From assembly GCA_038211015.1 (NCBI GenBank), contig JBBQVZ010000002.1, forward strand, positions 1-53,813: a DNA stretch of 53,813 nt. The letters run 5' to 3'. Made by a program: the position numbers and the translations under genes. The stretch is from JBBQVZ01 sp038211015. Lineage in GTDB: Bacteria > Actinomycetota > UBA4738 > HRBIN12. The notes beneath the pieces are model-generated. The model saw nothing but the letters and a program-made list of their open reading frames with translations. It was not told where the DNA came from and did not search any database. Below, piece by piece: positions 40,951 to 49,400 of the stretch (position 1 is its first letter; the number at the start of each line of letters is the position of its first letter).

Positions 40951-42063
40951 CTACGCGGCAGTGCCATCCGCGCCGGCGAACATCCTCATGAAGTGCGCCA
41001 GAGCCTGTGCACCGGCGAGCGGCATGGCGTTGTAGAGCGAGGCGCGGATCCCACCCACGCTGCGGTGACCTTTCAGCTCCCGCAGGCCGAGCGCGGCGGC
41101 CTCCTCGACGAAGCGGCGCTCCAGGTCCTCGGAGGGCAGTCGCCACGTGACGTTCATCAGAGAACGCGATCCAGGCTCGGCATGTCCGCGGTAGTACCCT
41201 TCGCTGTCGTCGATCGCGTCGTAGACGAGCGTTGCCTTCTTGCGGTTGCGCTCTAGCTGCCCCTCGAGGCCCCCGACCTCGTCCCCGAGCCAGCGGGTCA
41301 CGAGCATGAGCACGTAGATCGCGAAGACGGGAGGGGTGTTGTACATCGAGCGATTCTCCACGTACGTGCGGTAGTCCATGACCGTCGGCAAGCCGTCGGG
41401 GATGCGGGCGAGCAGGTCGTCACGGATGATCGCGATGGTCACTCCGGCCGGACCCGCGTTCTTCTGGGCACCGGCGTACAGGAGCGCGTGGCTCGCGATG
41501 TCGACCGGCCGAGACAGGAAGTCGGACGACGCGTCCGAGATCAAGGGAACGGCCGGTGGAACGACCGGGGTCGCCGGGAACTCGACGCCGTGGATCGTCT
41601 CGTTGGACGTGATGTGCACGTACGCCGCATCCTCGTCGAGGACGGCGCGCAGTTCGTCGTCGCGTGGGATCCGGACGAAGCCCCCGTCCTTCCCCGACCA
41701 GACGACACGAACGGGACCTTCCTTCTCCGCTTCCTTCGACGCTTTCGTACCCCAGGACCCGGTCACCACGTATGCCGCCGGACGCTCGGCTCCCCGCAGC
41801 AGGTTCATCGGGACCATCGAGAACTGCATCGATGCCCCGCCCTGGCAGAACACGACGTGGTGTGAGTCCGGGATCGCGAGCAACGAACGAAGGTTGGCAG
41901 CGGCCTCATCGATGACGTTCTCGAACCATGGGCTCCGATGTGAGACCTCGAGCGGGGATGCTCCGATGCCGGGCAGCGAGACGAGATCGCGCTGAGCTTG
42001 TTCCAGGACGGGCACGGGGAGGGTGGCAGGTCCCGGGGCGAAGTTGAAGACGCGGTCGGTCAT
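40951..42063 (-). CDS. serC: Phosphoserine aminotransferase
   Basis: 370 residues; class-V aminotransferase converting 3-phosphohydroxypyruvate and glutamate to phosphoserine and 2-oxoglutarate. The N-terminus FNFAPGPATLPVPVLEQAQ is diagnostic, followed by FCQGGASMQFSMVPMNLL, SDASSDFLSRP and the PLP lysine K201 in YAGAQKNAGPAG. The C-terminal GHRSVGGIRASLYNAMPL is the usual SerC ending. The start is ATG 42063 (MTDRVFNFAPG); the longer frame to 42117 overlaps the divergent gene. The TACCCT hexamer 9 nt upstream overlaps the -10 of the divergent USP-Rieske gene. serA and serB are not in view. Confidence 0.95.
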   Translation of the reverse strand: MTDRVFNFAPGPATLPVPVLEQAQRDLVSLPGIGASPLEVSHRSPWFENVIDEAAANLRSLLAIPDSHHVVFCQGGASMQFSMVPMNLLRGAERPAAYVVTGSWGTKASKEAEKEGPVRVVWSGKDGGFVRIPRDDELRAVLDEDAAYVHITSNETIHGVEFPATPVVPPAVPLISDASSDFLSRPVDIASHALLYAGAQKNAGPAGVTIAIIRDDLLARIPDGLPTVMDYRTYVENRSMYNTPPVFAIYVLMLVTRWLGDEVGGLEGQLERNRKKATLVYDAIDDSEGYYRGHAEPGSRSLMNVTWRLPSEDLERRFVEEAAALGLRELKGHRSVGGIRASLYNAMPLAGAQALAHFMRMFAGADGTAA

Positions 42064-42072
42064 CGGGCCCCC

Positions 42073-42082
42073 AGGGTATCGT
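42073..42082. promoter_or_regulatory. Overlapping divergent -10 boxes for serC and the USP-Rieske gene
   Basis: On the minus strand TACCCT (42073-42078) is 9 nt before the serC ATG. On the plus strand TATCGT (42077-42082) is 24 nt before the USP-Rieske ATG, which has its own CGGAGGT ribosome site. The two hexamers overlap, so the two promoters should exclude each other. Confidence 0.4.
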
Positions 42083-42106
42083 GACGGCCCGCGCGGAGGT
42101 CGGACC

Positions 42107-43114
42107 ATGGCATACAAACGGATCCTGTTCGGTACGGATGGCTCGGCGTCGGCGCAGATCGCCGGCGCCGTTGCCGCCGCGCTCGCGAAGGCGGGTGGGG
42201 CGCAGCTGTTCGTGGGGTTCGCGTTCGAGCGGCCGACCGACGCGGAGCAGATCGTGGCGACGGCGGTTCAGCAGGCGGAAGCGGCAGGCGTTCGCCGCGT
42301 TTCGGGCGAGGCCCGGGCGGGAGTGCCGGCCGACGCGCTGATCGCGCTCGCCGACGGATACGACGTCGGGCTGGTTGTCGTCTCGGGAGGGCGGGGCAAG
42401 AAGTACGGGCTGGGACAGGTGGCGCACCGGCTGGCCGTCCGCTCGCCGCGTGACGTCCTGTTGGTGTCGGGTTCGTCCACAGCGGGATCCGACGAGCCGC
42501 TGTACCGGCGGGTCTTGATCGCCACGGACGGGTCCTCCACCGCCGATCGGGCGGCGCGGAAGGGATTCGAGCTGGCGGAGGTGTTGGAGGCGCCCGTCAC
42601 GATCGTCTTCGTCGGACATCCGAAGACCGGGGAGCTCATCACCCAGGACACCATCGCGACGTACGCAGGGGAGGTGAAGACCGAGGTGCTCCTGCGCGAG
42701 GGCGACCCGGCGGCGCAGATCCTCGCCGCAGCCGACGATGTCGACGCCGGGCTCGTCGTCGTGGGTAACAAGGGCATGATCGGAGCCAAGGGGTTCCTCT
42801 TGGGGTCCGTGCCGCAGGAGGTCAGCGAGCGCGCGACCCGCGATGTCTTGATCGCCCGGACGGTGACACAGGTCGTCTCCGAGCTCGCTTCCGGAGAGGG
42901 TGGCATCGTGGAACGCGCGGGCGAGAAGCTCGCGGTCTACATGGGAGAGGATGGCGAGCCCCACGTGATGAGCGCCCGATGCACGCACATGGGTTGCACG
43001 GTGGCGTGGAACCCGGGGGAGAGAACGTTCGACTGCCCCTGCCACGGATCGCGTTTCGCCCCGACCGGTGAAGTCGTGAACGGACCGGCGGCGCGGCCGT
43101 TGCCCCCCGCGTGA
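42107..43114 (+). CDS. Tandem universal stress protein fused to a Rieske [2Fe-2S] domain
   Basis: 335 residues. Two universal-stress-protein domains come first: residues 3-125 (RILFGTDGSASAQIAG) and about 138-268 (RVLIATDGSSTADRAARKG, with the ATP-loop GNKGMIGAKGFLLGS). The first domain has a degenerate phosphate loop. A Rieske domain of about 65 residues ends the protein: C292-T-H294-M-G-C297 and C310-P-C312-H313. C292, H294, C310 and H313 are the cluster ligands; C297 and C312 match the disulphide pair of high-potential bc1-type Rieske proteins. No signal or membrane segment is seen, so it is a soluble cytoplasmic protein. It could couple nucleotide binding to redox state; this combination is unfamiliar to me. 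Confidence 0.9.
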   Translation: MAYKRILFGTDGSASAQIAGAVAAALAKAGGAQLFVGFAFERPTDAEQIVATAVQQAEAAGVRRVSGEARAGVPADALIALADGYDVGLVVVSGGRGKKYGLGQVAHRLAVRSPRDVLLVSGSSTAGSDEPLYRRVLIATDGSSTADRAARKGFELAEVLEAPVTIVFVGHPKTGELITQDTIATYAGEVKTEVLLREGDPAAQILAAADDVDAGLVVVGNKGMIGAKGFLLGSVPQEVSERATRDVLIARTVTQVVSELASGEGGIVERAGEKLAVYMGEDGEPHVMSARCTHMGCTVAWNPGERTFDCPCHGSRFAPTGEVVNGPAARPLPPA

Positions 43115-43130
43115 ACGATCCTGCCGACCC

Positions 43131-43601
43131 TCAGAACGGTTTGAACAACATCAGGTAGAGGATCGCCAGCAGTCCCACGACGCCGATCGCGGCGATCACG
43201 TGCGCCTCGCCCGACCGCAACAGCTGCTCGAGCTCCTCGTCGGAGACGCGTGGCACGCCGCTCGGTCGGATCTCGCAGGCGGCCGTGATGCGGCGGAAGT
43301 ACGGCTTGGCGAGCCCCGACATCAGACCGATCGTGACCAACAGGATCACGATCGAGATCCAGAGCCACCACTGCGAGAAGAGGTGGAGCGCGAGCCCGGC
43401 ACCCACCCCTCCGACCGTGAGGACCAGCAGACTGATGTACATGGGCCGCGTCGTCGTCCCGCTGAACGCGATCAGCTCCGCGATCCGCCGGCGGTCGTGT
43501 TCTCCGCGGATCCGGTACAGCACGAACATCGACGCCCCGTGTGCCCCGACGAACGCGAGCACGCCCGTCAGATGCAGGAGCAACCACCACTGCCAGGTCA
43601 T
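43131..43601 (-). CDS. Small integral membrane protein (DUF2269-like)
   Basis: 156 residues with four predicted helices: 5-29, about 52-74, 79-99 and 134-153. A cytoplasmic stretch between helices 3 and 4 (PSGVPRVSDEELEQLLRSGE) separates them. The HLTGVLAFVGAHGASM start resembles small predicted integral membrane proteins of the DUF2269 type, function unknown. The ATG at 43601 has a TATCGT hexamer 8 nt upstream. It is convergent with the USP-Rieske gene (16 bp) and 30 bp downstream of the DDAH-family gene on the same strand. Confidence 0.8.
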   Translation of the reverse strand: MTWQWWLLLHLTGVLAFVGAHGASMFVLYRIRGEHDRRRIAELIAFSGTTTRPMYISLLVLTVGGVGAGLALHLFSQWWLWISIVILLVTIGLMSGLAKPYFRRITAACEIRPSGVPRVSDEELEQLLRSGEAHVIAAIGVVGLLAILYLMLFKPF

Positions 43602-43609
43602 GGCGTGGA

Positions 43610-43615
43610 ACGATA
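43610..43615 (-). promoter_or_regulatory. Putative -10 box (TATCGT) for the small membrane protein
   Basis: TATCGT lies 8 nt before the ATG at 43601 on the minus strand, fitting the leaderless pattern. Confidence 0.35.
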
Positions 43616-43631
43616 CCGGACGACGCGGTCG

Positions 43632-44480
43632 TTATCCGCGCTCGAGCGGCCGGGTGAGGCAGGTGGGTCCGCCGTCGCCTTTCCGAGAGATCTCGTCGCC
43701 GACGTAGGTTCGAACGTCGACCCCGGCCGCCTCCATCCGCCTCCGGGTCTCGGGGTTCCCGGCGAGCGCGAGCGCGATCCGGGGACCGAGCGCCAGCACG
43801 TTCGGTCCCATGGAAGCGAACTCGTCGTCCGGGACTTCGACCACGCGGATGCTTCGGTCACCGAGCATCTCCAGCAAACGAACGGGGACCATCGGGAGAT
43901 ACGCGACCACGAGATCGACGTCCAGAGGGGACACGAACGACATCAGGTGCAGGCACTCATCCCCTCCGCGGAAGTGCGGCAGGTCGAACTCGACCACGTC
44001 AACGGCCGCTCCCAGCAGCGCGCGAAGCTGCACGATCCCCTCGCCGTTCGTGCGGTACCCGCGTCCCGCGAGGAGCGTCGAGCGGTCCAGCCAGAACAGA
44101 TCCCCTCCCTCCGCCGTTGCGGGAGCCTCCATCCGACCGGCGATGGCGATCCCGCCGGCCGTCAGGTCGCTCGCGGATGCGGCGGGTTCGGCGCGACGCC
44201 CTTCCTTGCCCGGGCGAAGCAGGATGGCACCGGCGTCGGTCATCAGCACGGGGTCGTACGCGTAGATCGCGTCGGGGTCATCGGGCACCTGCGCCGAGCC
44301 GAGCTCGACGGTCGCACCGGCGAGCTCGAGTTCGGCGCGGAATGCCGCGTGCTCCTCGCCGGCTCGGGATGGATCCGGCTCGGACCGCCAGCCGTAGGTC
44401 TTCCAGGCGCTCAGATCGGCGGCGACGGGGGCGCGCACGTACACGCGGCGCAGCGGCGAGATCTGGTCCTGGATCGACAA
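43632..44480 (-). CDS. Dimethylarginine dimethylaminohydrolase-family hydrolase
   Basis: 282 residues of the DDAH/arginine-deiminase (guanidino-group-modifying) fold. The nucleophile is C274 near the end (GGPTCLTRPL), the general-base His is in DECLHLMSF, and the substrate-orienting acid is in AEGGDLFWLD. N-terminal RRVYVRAPV and internal SMGPNVLALGPR also fit. Such enzymes release citrulline from methylated arginine or related guanidines, or act as amidinotransferases. The TTG at 44480 is accepted because it starts 1 nt after the stop of the upstream receiver-like gene (TAG-G-TTG), indicating translational coupling. The true substrate is not shown; arginine deiminase is less likely from length. 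Confidence 0.85.
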   Translation of the reverse strand: MSIQDQISPLRRVYVRAPVAADLSAWKTYGWRSEPDPSRAGEEHAAFRAELELAGATVELGSAQVPDDPDAIYAYDPVLMTDAGAILLRPGKEGRRAEPAASASDLTAGGIAIAGRMEAPATAEGGDLFWLDRSTLLAGRGYRTNGEGIVQLRALLGAAVDVVEFDLPHFRGGDECLHLMSFVSPLDVDLVVAYLPMVPVRLLEMLGDRSIRVVEVPDDEFASMGPNVLALGPRIALALAGNPETRRRMEAAGVDVRTYVGDEISRKGDGGPTCLTRPLERG

Positions 44481-44481
44481 C

Positions 44482-45063
44482 CTAGGGTTGGGGATCGCGT
44501 TCCACGAGCGGCGAGACGGGCAGGATCAGGATAGGAGCCGGCTCGCGATCGACGATGATCGCCTCGTCGTCGGCGATCGCGTGCGAACGGACGACACCGG
44601 GCCCCGGGAGCACGTCGGCCAAGCCGGCTCTCGGGCGGGGGTCGCGCTCGGGTCGCGGCCGGGACGTCATCGACGAAACGGTCGCGGGAACGGGCTCGGG
44701 TGTGGGCAGCCCGCACGCGCGTTCGACGGCGGGCCCGAGCTCTCTGAGAACCTGCGTCGGATCAACGGTCGCATCTCCGGTGATCGGTGAAACGTCCGAC
44801 GGCCATACGAGAACGATCTTGGCGTCGGGGCACATCTCCCGTGTCAATACGACCGCGGTGGTTCCGATGACCTCGTCGAGGACCACGGCTTCCGGTCGAT
44901 GCACGGCGAGCGCCTGCACCAGCTCGACCGCGGTCGAGGCGTCGGCGAGCACCATGAATCCCTCGCCCTCCAACACGAAGCGCAGCAGCCCCTTGCGCAC
45001 CGGATGACCCTCGCCGACCACGACGCCGATCCGCGGACCCTCCGGAGTCACGTCTCGCTCCAC
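44482..45063 (-). CDS. Receiver-like protein with degenerate phosphorylation site
   Basis: 193 residues. The first 120 or so resemble a CheY-like receiver of the NarL/LuxR type (RIGVVVGEGHPVRKGLLRFV, RPEAVVLDEVIG). D63 could be the phospho-acceptor, but the acidic pair is reduced to one Glu (VGEGH). The Thr/Ser at the end of strand 4 is replaced in IVLVWP, and no fifth-strand Lys-Pro is evident. No DNA-binding domain follows; residues 125-193 are Pro/Arg-rich and probably disordered. It is a clear paralogue of the N-terminal part of the next upstream gene. The GTG at 45063 has TAGGCT 6 nt upstream. Confidence 0.75.
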   Translation of the reverse strand: MERDVTPEGPRIGVVVGEGHPVRKGLLRFVLEGEGFMVLADASTAVELVQALAVHRPEAVVLDEVIGTTAVVLTREMCPDAKIVLVWPSDVSPITGDATVDPTQVLRELGPAVERACGLPTPEPVPATVSSMTSRPRPERDPRPRAGLADVLPGPGVVRSHAIADDEAIIVDREPAPILILPVSPLVERDPQP

Positions 45064-45069
45064 GGTTGG

Positions 45070-45075
45070 AGCCTA
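45070..45075 (-). promoter_or_regulatory. Putative -10 box (TAGGCT) for the receiver-like gene
   Basis: TAGGCT lies 6 nt before the GTG at 45063. The same hexamer recurs before the genes starting at 46238, 51796 and 52298. Confidence 0.45.
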
Positions 45076-45098
45076 CTCCAGCAGCCGAGCACCATGTC

Positions 45099-46238
45099 TC
45101 AGACCGGTCGGTGGGTGATCACGAAGCGGCCGACGCCGCCGATCCGCACGGTGCCCTCGCCCCGGGCCGTCACCGTCCCCTGCAGGCGCAGCCGGATGTG
45201 TCCTTCGCCCACCGCGATGCGGATCGTGCCGTTGCCTCGAACGCGAACGTTCGCAGAGGAGACGTTGTTCACCACACCTTCCCCACTGACCTTGACGTCG
45301 CCCGAGGCCACGATGTGCGCGAGGCCGTCGATGCGCAGGCGGATGTCGCCGGATGCTCGCAACCGGATGTCGCCGTCGGCGCGGACGTGGACGATGCCGT
45401 GGTACGTCCCGGGTTGGTCGCTGATCACGGGCTGGTCTCCCGACCCGGGAAGCGTGTAGCCGCCGAGGCTGCCCGCGACGATCTGGGTCCGGACGGGGCC
45501 GAGGTTCGAAAGGATCGCCACCAGGGCGATCGCCACCAGGGCGACCACGGCCGCCAGGACGACCACGGCGAGCAGGCGTCGGTTGTCGCCGGTCGCGGCC
45601 GCGCCGGGCGCCGTGTAGGTCCATGTTGGCGAGGCGATGTCTGACGGGCGCATCAGCACGTGCGGCAATGGCTCGGACACCGTGGTGGCTGCGGCCGCGT
45701 CTTCGGAACCCGCAGCGACGTCCGTGTCCTCCTCCTCCACGTCCGCCGGCGGCACCGCCGTTCCCGCGAGGACCGGTGCCTCTCGTGGCATCTCCGAAGG
45801 CACTTCCTGCTCTCGCGCCTCCTCCACGGGAGGAGCCTCGGGGACCACGATGACTTCCGGCGGGGCGACCCGAGGCCTGGGTGGCGCCATCACCGGGCCG
45901 CGACCCACCACGCGGGCCACGGTGCTTCCCAGCGAGGTCATGACCTCTGAGGGCTCCAGGCGCGCTTCGACGCCCACCGCGGCCACGCCTCTGGGCCACA
46001 CCAGGATCACCTTGGCCGAGGGCAGCACCTCTCTCATCATGCCGACCGCGCTGGCGTCGATGCCTTCGTCGAGCACGACGACGTCGGGGCGGTGGATCAC
46101 GAGCCGCTGTGCCAGCTCCAGGGTGGACGTCGCTTCGGCGACCACGTCGTACCCCTCGTTCTCCAGCACGAAGCGGAGCAGACCCTTCCGTGACGCCTGC
46201 CCTTCACCCACCATGACGCGGATACGTTGTTCACTCAT
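45099..46238 (-). CDS. Receiver-like, single-pass membrane protein with beta-repeat outer domain
   Basis: 379 residues in four parts. Residues 1-120 form a degenerate receiver (RIRVMVGEGQASRKGLLRFV, D57 in VVVLDEGID, VILVWP in place of the Thr/Ser strand), paralogous to the next gene. Residues 121-215 are an acidic Pro/Glu/Ala linker. One transmembrane helix lies at about 222-246 (LLAVVVLAAVVALVAIALV). Residues 250-379 are a repetitive beta-rich segment with units such as GDIRLRASGDIRLRIDG, GEGHIRLRLQGTVTARGEG and GNGTIRIAVG. The receiver should be cytoplasmic and the repeats outside. The repeat resembles short beta-helix or adhesin-head-like folds, but I cannot name a family. No catalytic output domain is present. 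Confidence 0.78.
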   Translation of the reverse strand: MSEQRIRVMVGEGQASRKGLLRFVLENEGYDVVAEATSTLELAQRLVIHRPDVVVLDEGIDASAVGMMREVLPSAKVILVWPRGVAAVGVEARLEPSEVMTSLGSTVARVVGRGPVMAPPRPRVAPPEVIVVPEAPPVEEAREQEVPSEMPREAPVLAGTAVPPADVEEEDTDVAAGSEDAAAATTVSEPLPHVLMRPSDIASPTWTYTAPGAAATGDNRRLLAVVVLAAVVALVAIALVAILSNLGPVRTQIVAGSLGGYTLPGSGDQPVISDQPGTYHGIVHVRADGDIRLRASGDIRLRIDGLAHIVASGDVKVSGEGVVNNVSSANVRVRGNGTIRIAVGEGHIRLRLQGTVTARGEGTVRIGGVGRFVITHRPV

Positions 46239-46249
46239 GTCCCTCGGCC

Positions 46250-46255
46250 AGCCTA
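46250..46255 (-). promoter_or_regulatory. Putative -10 box (TAGGCT) for the receiver-membrane gene
   Basis: TAGGCT lies 11 nt before the ATG at 46238. The 190-bp region from 46239 to 46428 is a divergent promoter region shared with the glutamate dehydrogenase gene; a weak CACAAT (46385-46390) may serve the latter. Confidence 0.35.
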
Positions 46256-46428
46256 GTGGGGAGGCCGCCGCCGGGCGACCGACGAAGGTCCCGACCCCTC
46301 AACCGAACGACGGAGGCCGTTAGACCCGTCTTGGCTGCGTCCGCACGGGATGAGCCGTTCCTCCCGACGGTCTTCGGGGTCTGTCACAATGGCGGCCCGA
46401 AGGCCATCGACCTCACCCGAGAGGCGAC

Positions 46429-49400
46429 GTGTCGGACACGGTGGAGCGAACGAGCAGCGGTCAGACCTCGCACGCGGGCCAACGGCCCGCGGCCGCCGCA
46501 TCCGGCTCCGAGCCCCGTCCGGCGCTCGGGCCGCTCCTCGCGCTGATCGAGGAGCGGATCCCCGTCGAGCGCCGGGAGACGGTCGCCGCGTTCGCGAAGA
46601 CGTACCTGCGGCGTCTCGCCGACGACGAGCTCGCCGCCGCGCCGCCCGAGGAGCTCTATGGCCTCGTCTGCTCCACGTTCGACTTCGTCGATGGGCGGAG
46701 GTTGCAGCCCTGGGTCGTGCGGGTCTTCACCCCCGATGTCGCGACGGACGGATTCACGTCTCCCGGCACGGTCCTCGAGTCGAACGTCGACGACTCCCCG
46801 TTCCTGGTCGACTCCGTGACCGAGGAGCTCACCGCTCGGAACCTAGTCGTGCGGAGGATCTTGCACCCGGTCGTCGGCACGTCCAGAGACGAAGAGGGGC
46901 GGCTCGAGCGGATCTCCTCCGCACGAGATGCTTCGCACCGCGAGTCCGTCATGCACTTCGAGCTCGATCGGCGCTTGTCCGATGCGAAGCGCGCGGACCT
47001 GGAGGAACGCGTCAAGACGATCCTTCGCGACGTTCGGCTCGTCGTGCGCGACTTCGAACCGATGCAGGATCGCGCGCACCACATGCTCGAGATGGCGCGT
47101 CACGCCGCCGTGCGTTACTCGCCTCAGGAGGTTGGCGAGACGGTCGACTTCCTCGATTGGCTCCTGCAGCTGAACTTCGTCTTCTTGGGCTATCGCGAGT
47201 ACGAGCTGGCCGACACGCCGGACGGCCGGGCGATCAGTGCCGTTTCCGGTAGCGGCCTGGGCATCCTCTCGGACGTGAGTCGTTCGACGTTCTCCGAAAC
47301 GACGCTGCTCGATTCGCTCGATCCCGGGTTGCGACGAAGGATCGAGGACGGCGACCTGTTGGTCTTCTCGAAGACCAACGCCTACTCCACGGTGCACCGT
47401 CGCGCGCGCATGGACTACATCGGCGTGCGTCGCGTGAACGCCGAAGGCGAGATCGTCGGCGAAGCACGGATGATCGGTCTCTTCACCTCGAAGGCGTACA
47501 TGGAGCCGGCCGCCAAGACTCCGCTCCTGCACCACAAGCTGGAGCAGGTGCTGACGGCGGAGGACCTGATCCCCGGTTCGCACGACTACAAGGCCGCGAC
47601 GACGCTGTTCGAGTCGTTCCCGAAGGACGAGCTGTTCCAGGCATCGGCGGGCGAGCTCCGCCGTCTCATCGGCGGACTCCTCCAATTGGAACGGCACGGC
47701 GGTATCCGCGTGCTCGTCCGCCGGGACCTCTACGGCAGGAGCATCTCGATCGTCGTGGCGCTTCCGCGAGATCGCTTCAACGCGGACCTGCGCAAGAGCC
47801 TCCAGCAACTCTTCAAGGAGCGGTTCCACGGTTCCACGGTCGATTACCACCTGTCGCTCGGCGAGACGGAGAACGCGAGGATCTTCTTCACCGTGCACGT
47901 GGACCCGGGGATCCAGATCCCCGAGGTCCCCTACGAGGAGCTCGAGCAGGAGGTCGAACGGCTCGCGCGCACCTGGGACGACGACCTCAGGGATGCGCTG
48001 ATCTCGCGCGTGGGCGCCGATCGCGGCTCGGCGCTCGCCGACCGCTACGCGCCCAGGTTCCCCGAGTACTACAAGTCCAACCGCGACTGGGACCTGATCG
48101 TCGACGACGTCCTCAAGCTCGACGAGATGGAGCAGAACGACGAGGGGTTCGTGGTCGGTCTGGGGAACGAGGCCACCGGAGAGCGCCTCACGCGCGTCAA
48201 GCTGTACAAGACCGGCGGCAAGGTCGATCTCTCGGCCTTCATGCCGATCCTCGAGGCGCTCGGTCTCCGCGTCGTCGAGGAGGTGCCGACCGGGTTGCTC
48301 GGTGAAGGCAAGGTCTACATCCACGACTTCGGGGTCCTGGACTCGCGAGGCGCGGTGCTCGATCTGGAGCACAGCTCCCATCGGATGGAGGAGACCATCG
48401 TCGCCGTGTGGCGCGGCCAGGCCGAGTCCGACTCACTGAACCGCCTGGTCGTGACCGGTGGACTCGCCTGGGAGCAGGTGGGCGTCCTGCGGGCGTACCG
48501 GAAGTACCGCCAGCGCATCTCCACTCGGTTCACGGAGGAATACCGCAACGACGCGCTCGCCGAGAACCCGGTGATCGCATCCAAGCTCGTCCACTATTTC
48601 GAGACCCGCTTCGATCCCGACCGCGCGTCGACCGAGGACGAGATGGAAGCGATCCGCAAGGACATCCTGCAGGACCTGCGCCAGGTCTCTTCGCTCGACC
48701 AGGATCAGATCATCCGTCACATGCTCGGGACGATCCAGGCCAGCGTGCGGACGAATGCGTACCGGCCCGTCCGGGAGTCGTTGTCGTTCAAGTTGCGCTC
48801 CGGGGCCGTGCCGGAGATGCCGAAGCCGTTCCCGCTCTTCGAGGTGTTCGTGTACTCGGCCGAGATGGAAGCGATCCACCTCCGGGGCGGCATGGTCGCG
48901 CGTGGGGGCATCCGCTGGTCGGATCGCAGGGAGGATTACCGGACCGAGGTCCTCGGCCTGATGAAGGCGCAGATGGTCAAGAACGCCATCATCGTTCCCG
49001 ACGGCTCGAAGGGCGGCTTCATCCTGAAGCGGAACCCGCAGACGCCCGACATGCTGAAGGCGGAGGTCATCAAGCAGTACGTGACGTTCATGCGGGGGTT
49101 GCTGGACATCACCGACAACCTCGATCAGGGGAAGGTTGTGCATCCCGAACGGGTACGGGTGCTCGACGGAGACGACACCTACCTGGTCGTGGCCGCCGAC
49201 AAAGGAACGGCGACGTTCTCCGACACGGCCAACGGTGTTGCCGCCGAGCACGGCTACTGGCTCGGTGATGCGTTCGCGTCGGGAGGCAGCGCCGGCTTCG
49301 ACCACAAGGCGCTCGCCATCACCGCGCGGGGCGCGTGGGAGTCGGTGAAACGGCACTTCCGCGAGTTGGGGATCGACATCATGTCGACCCCGTTCACCGT

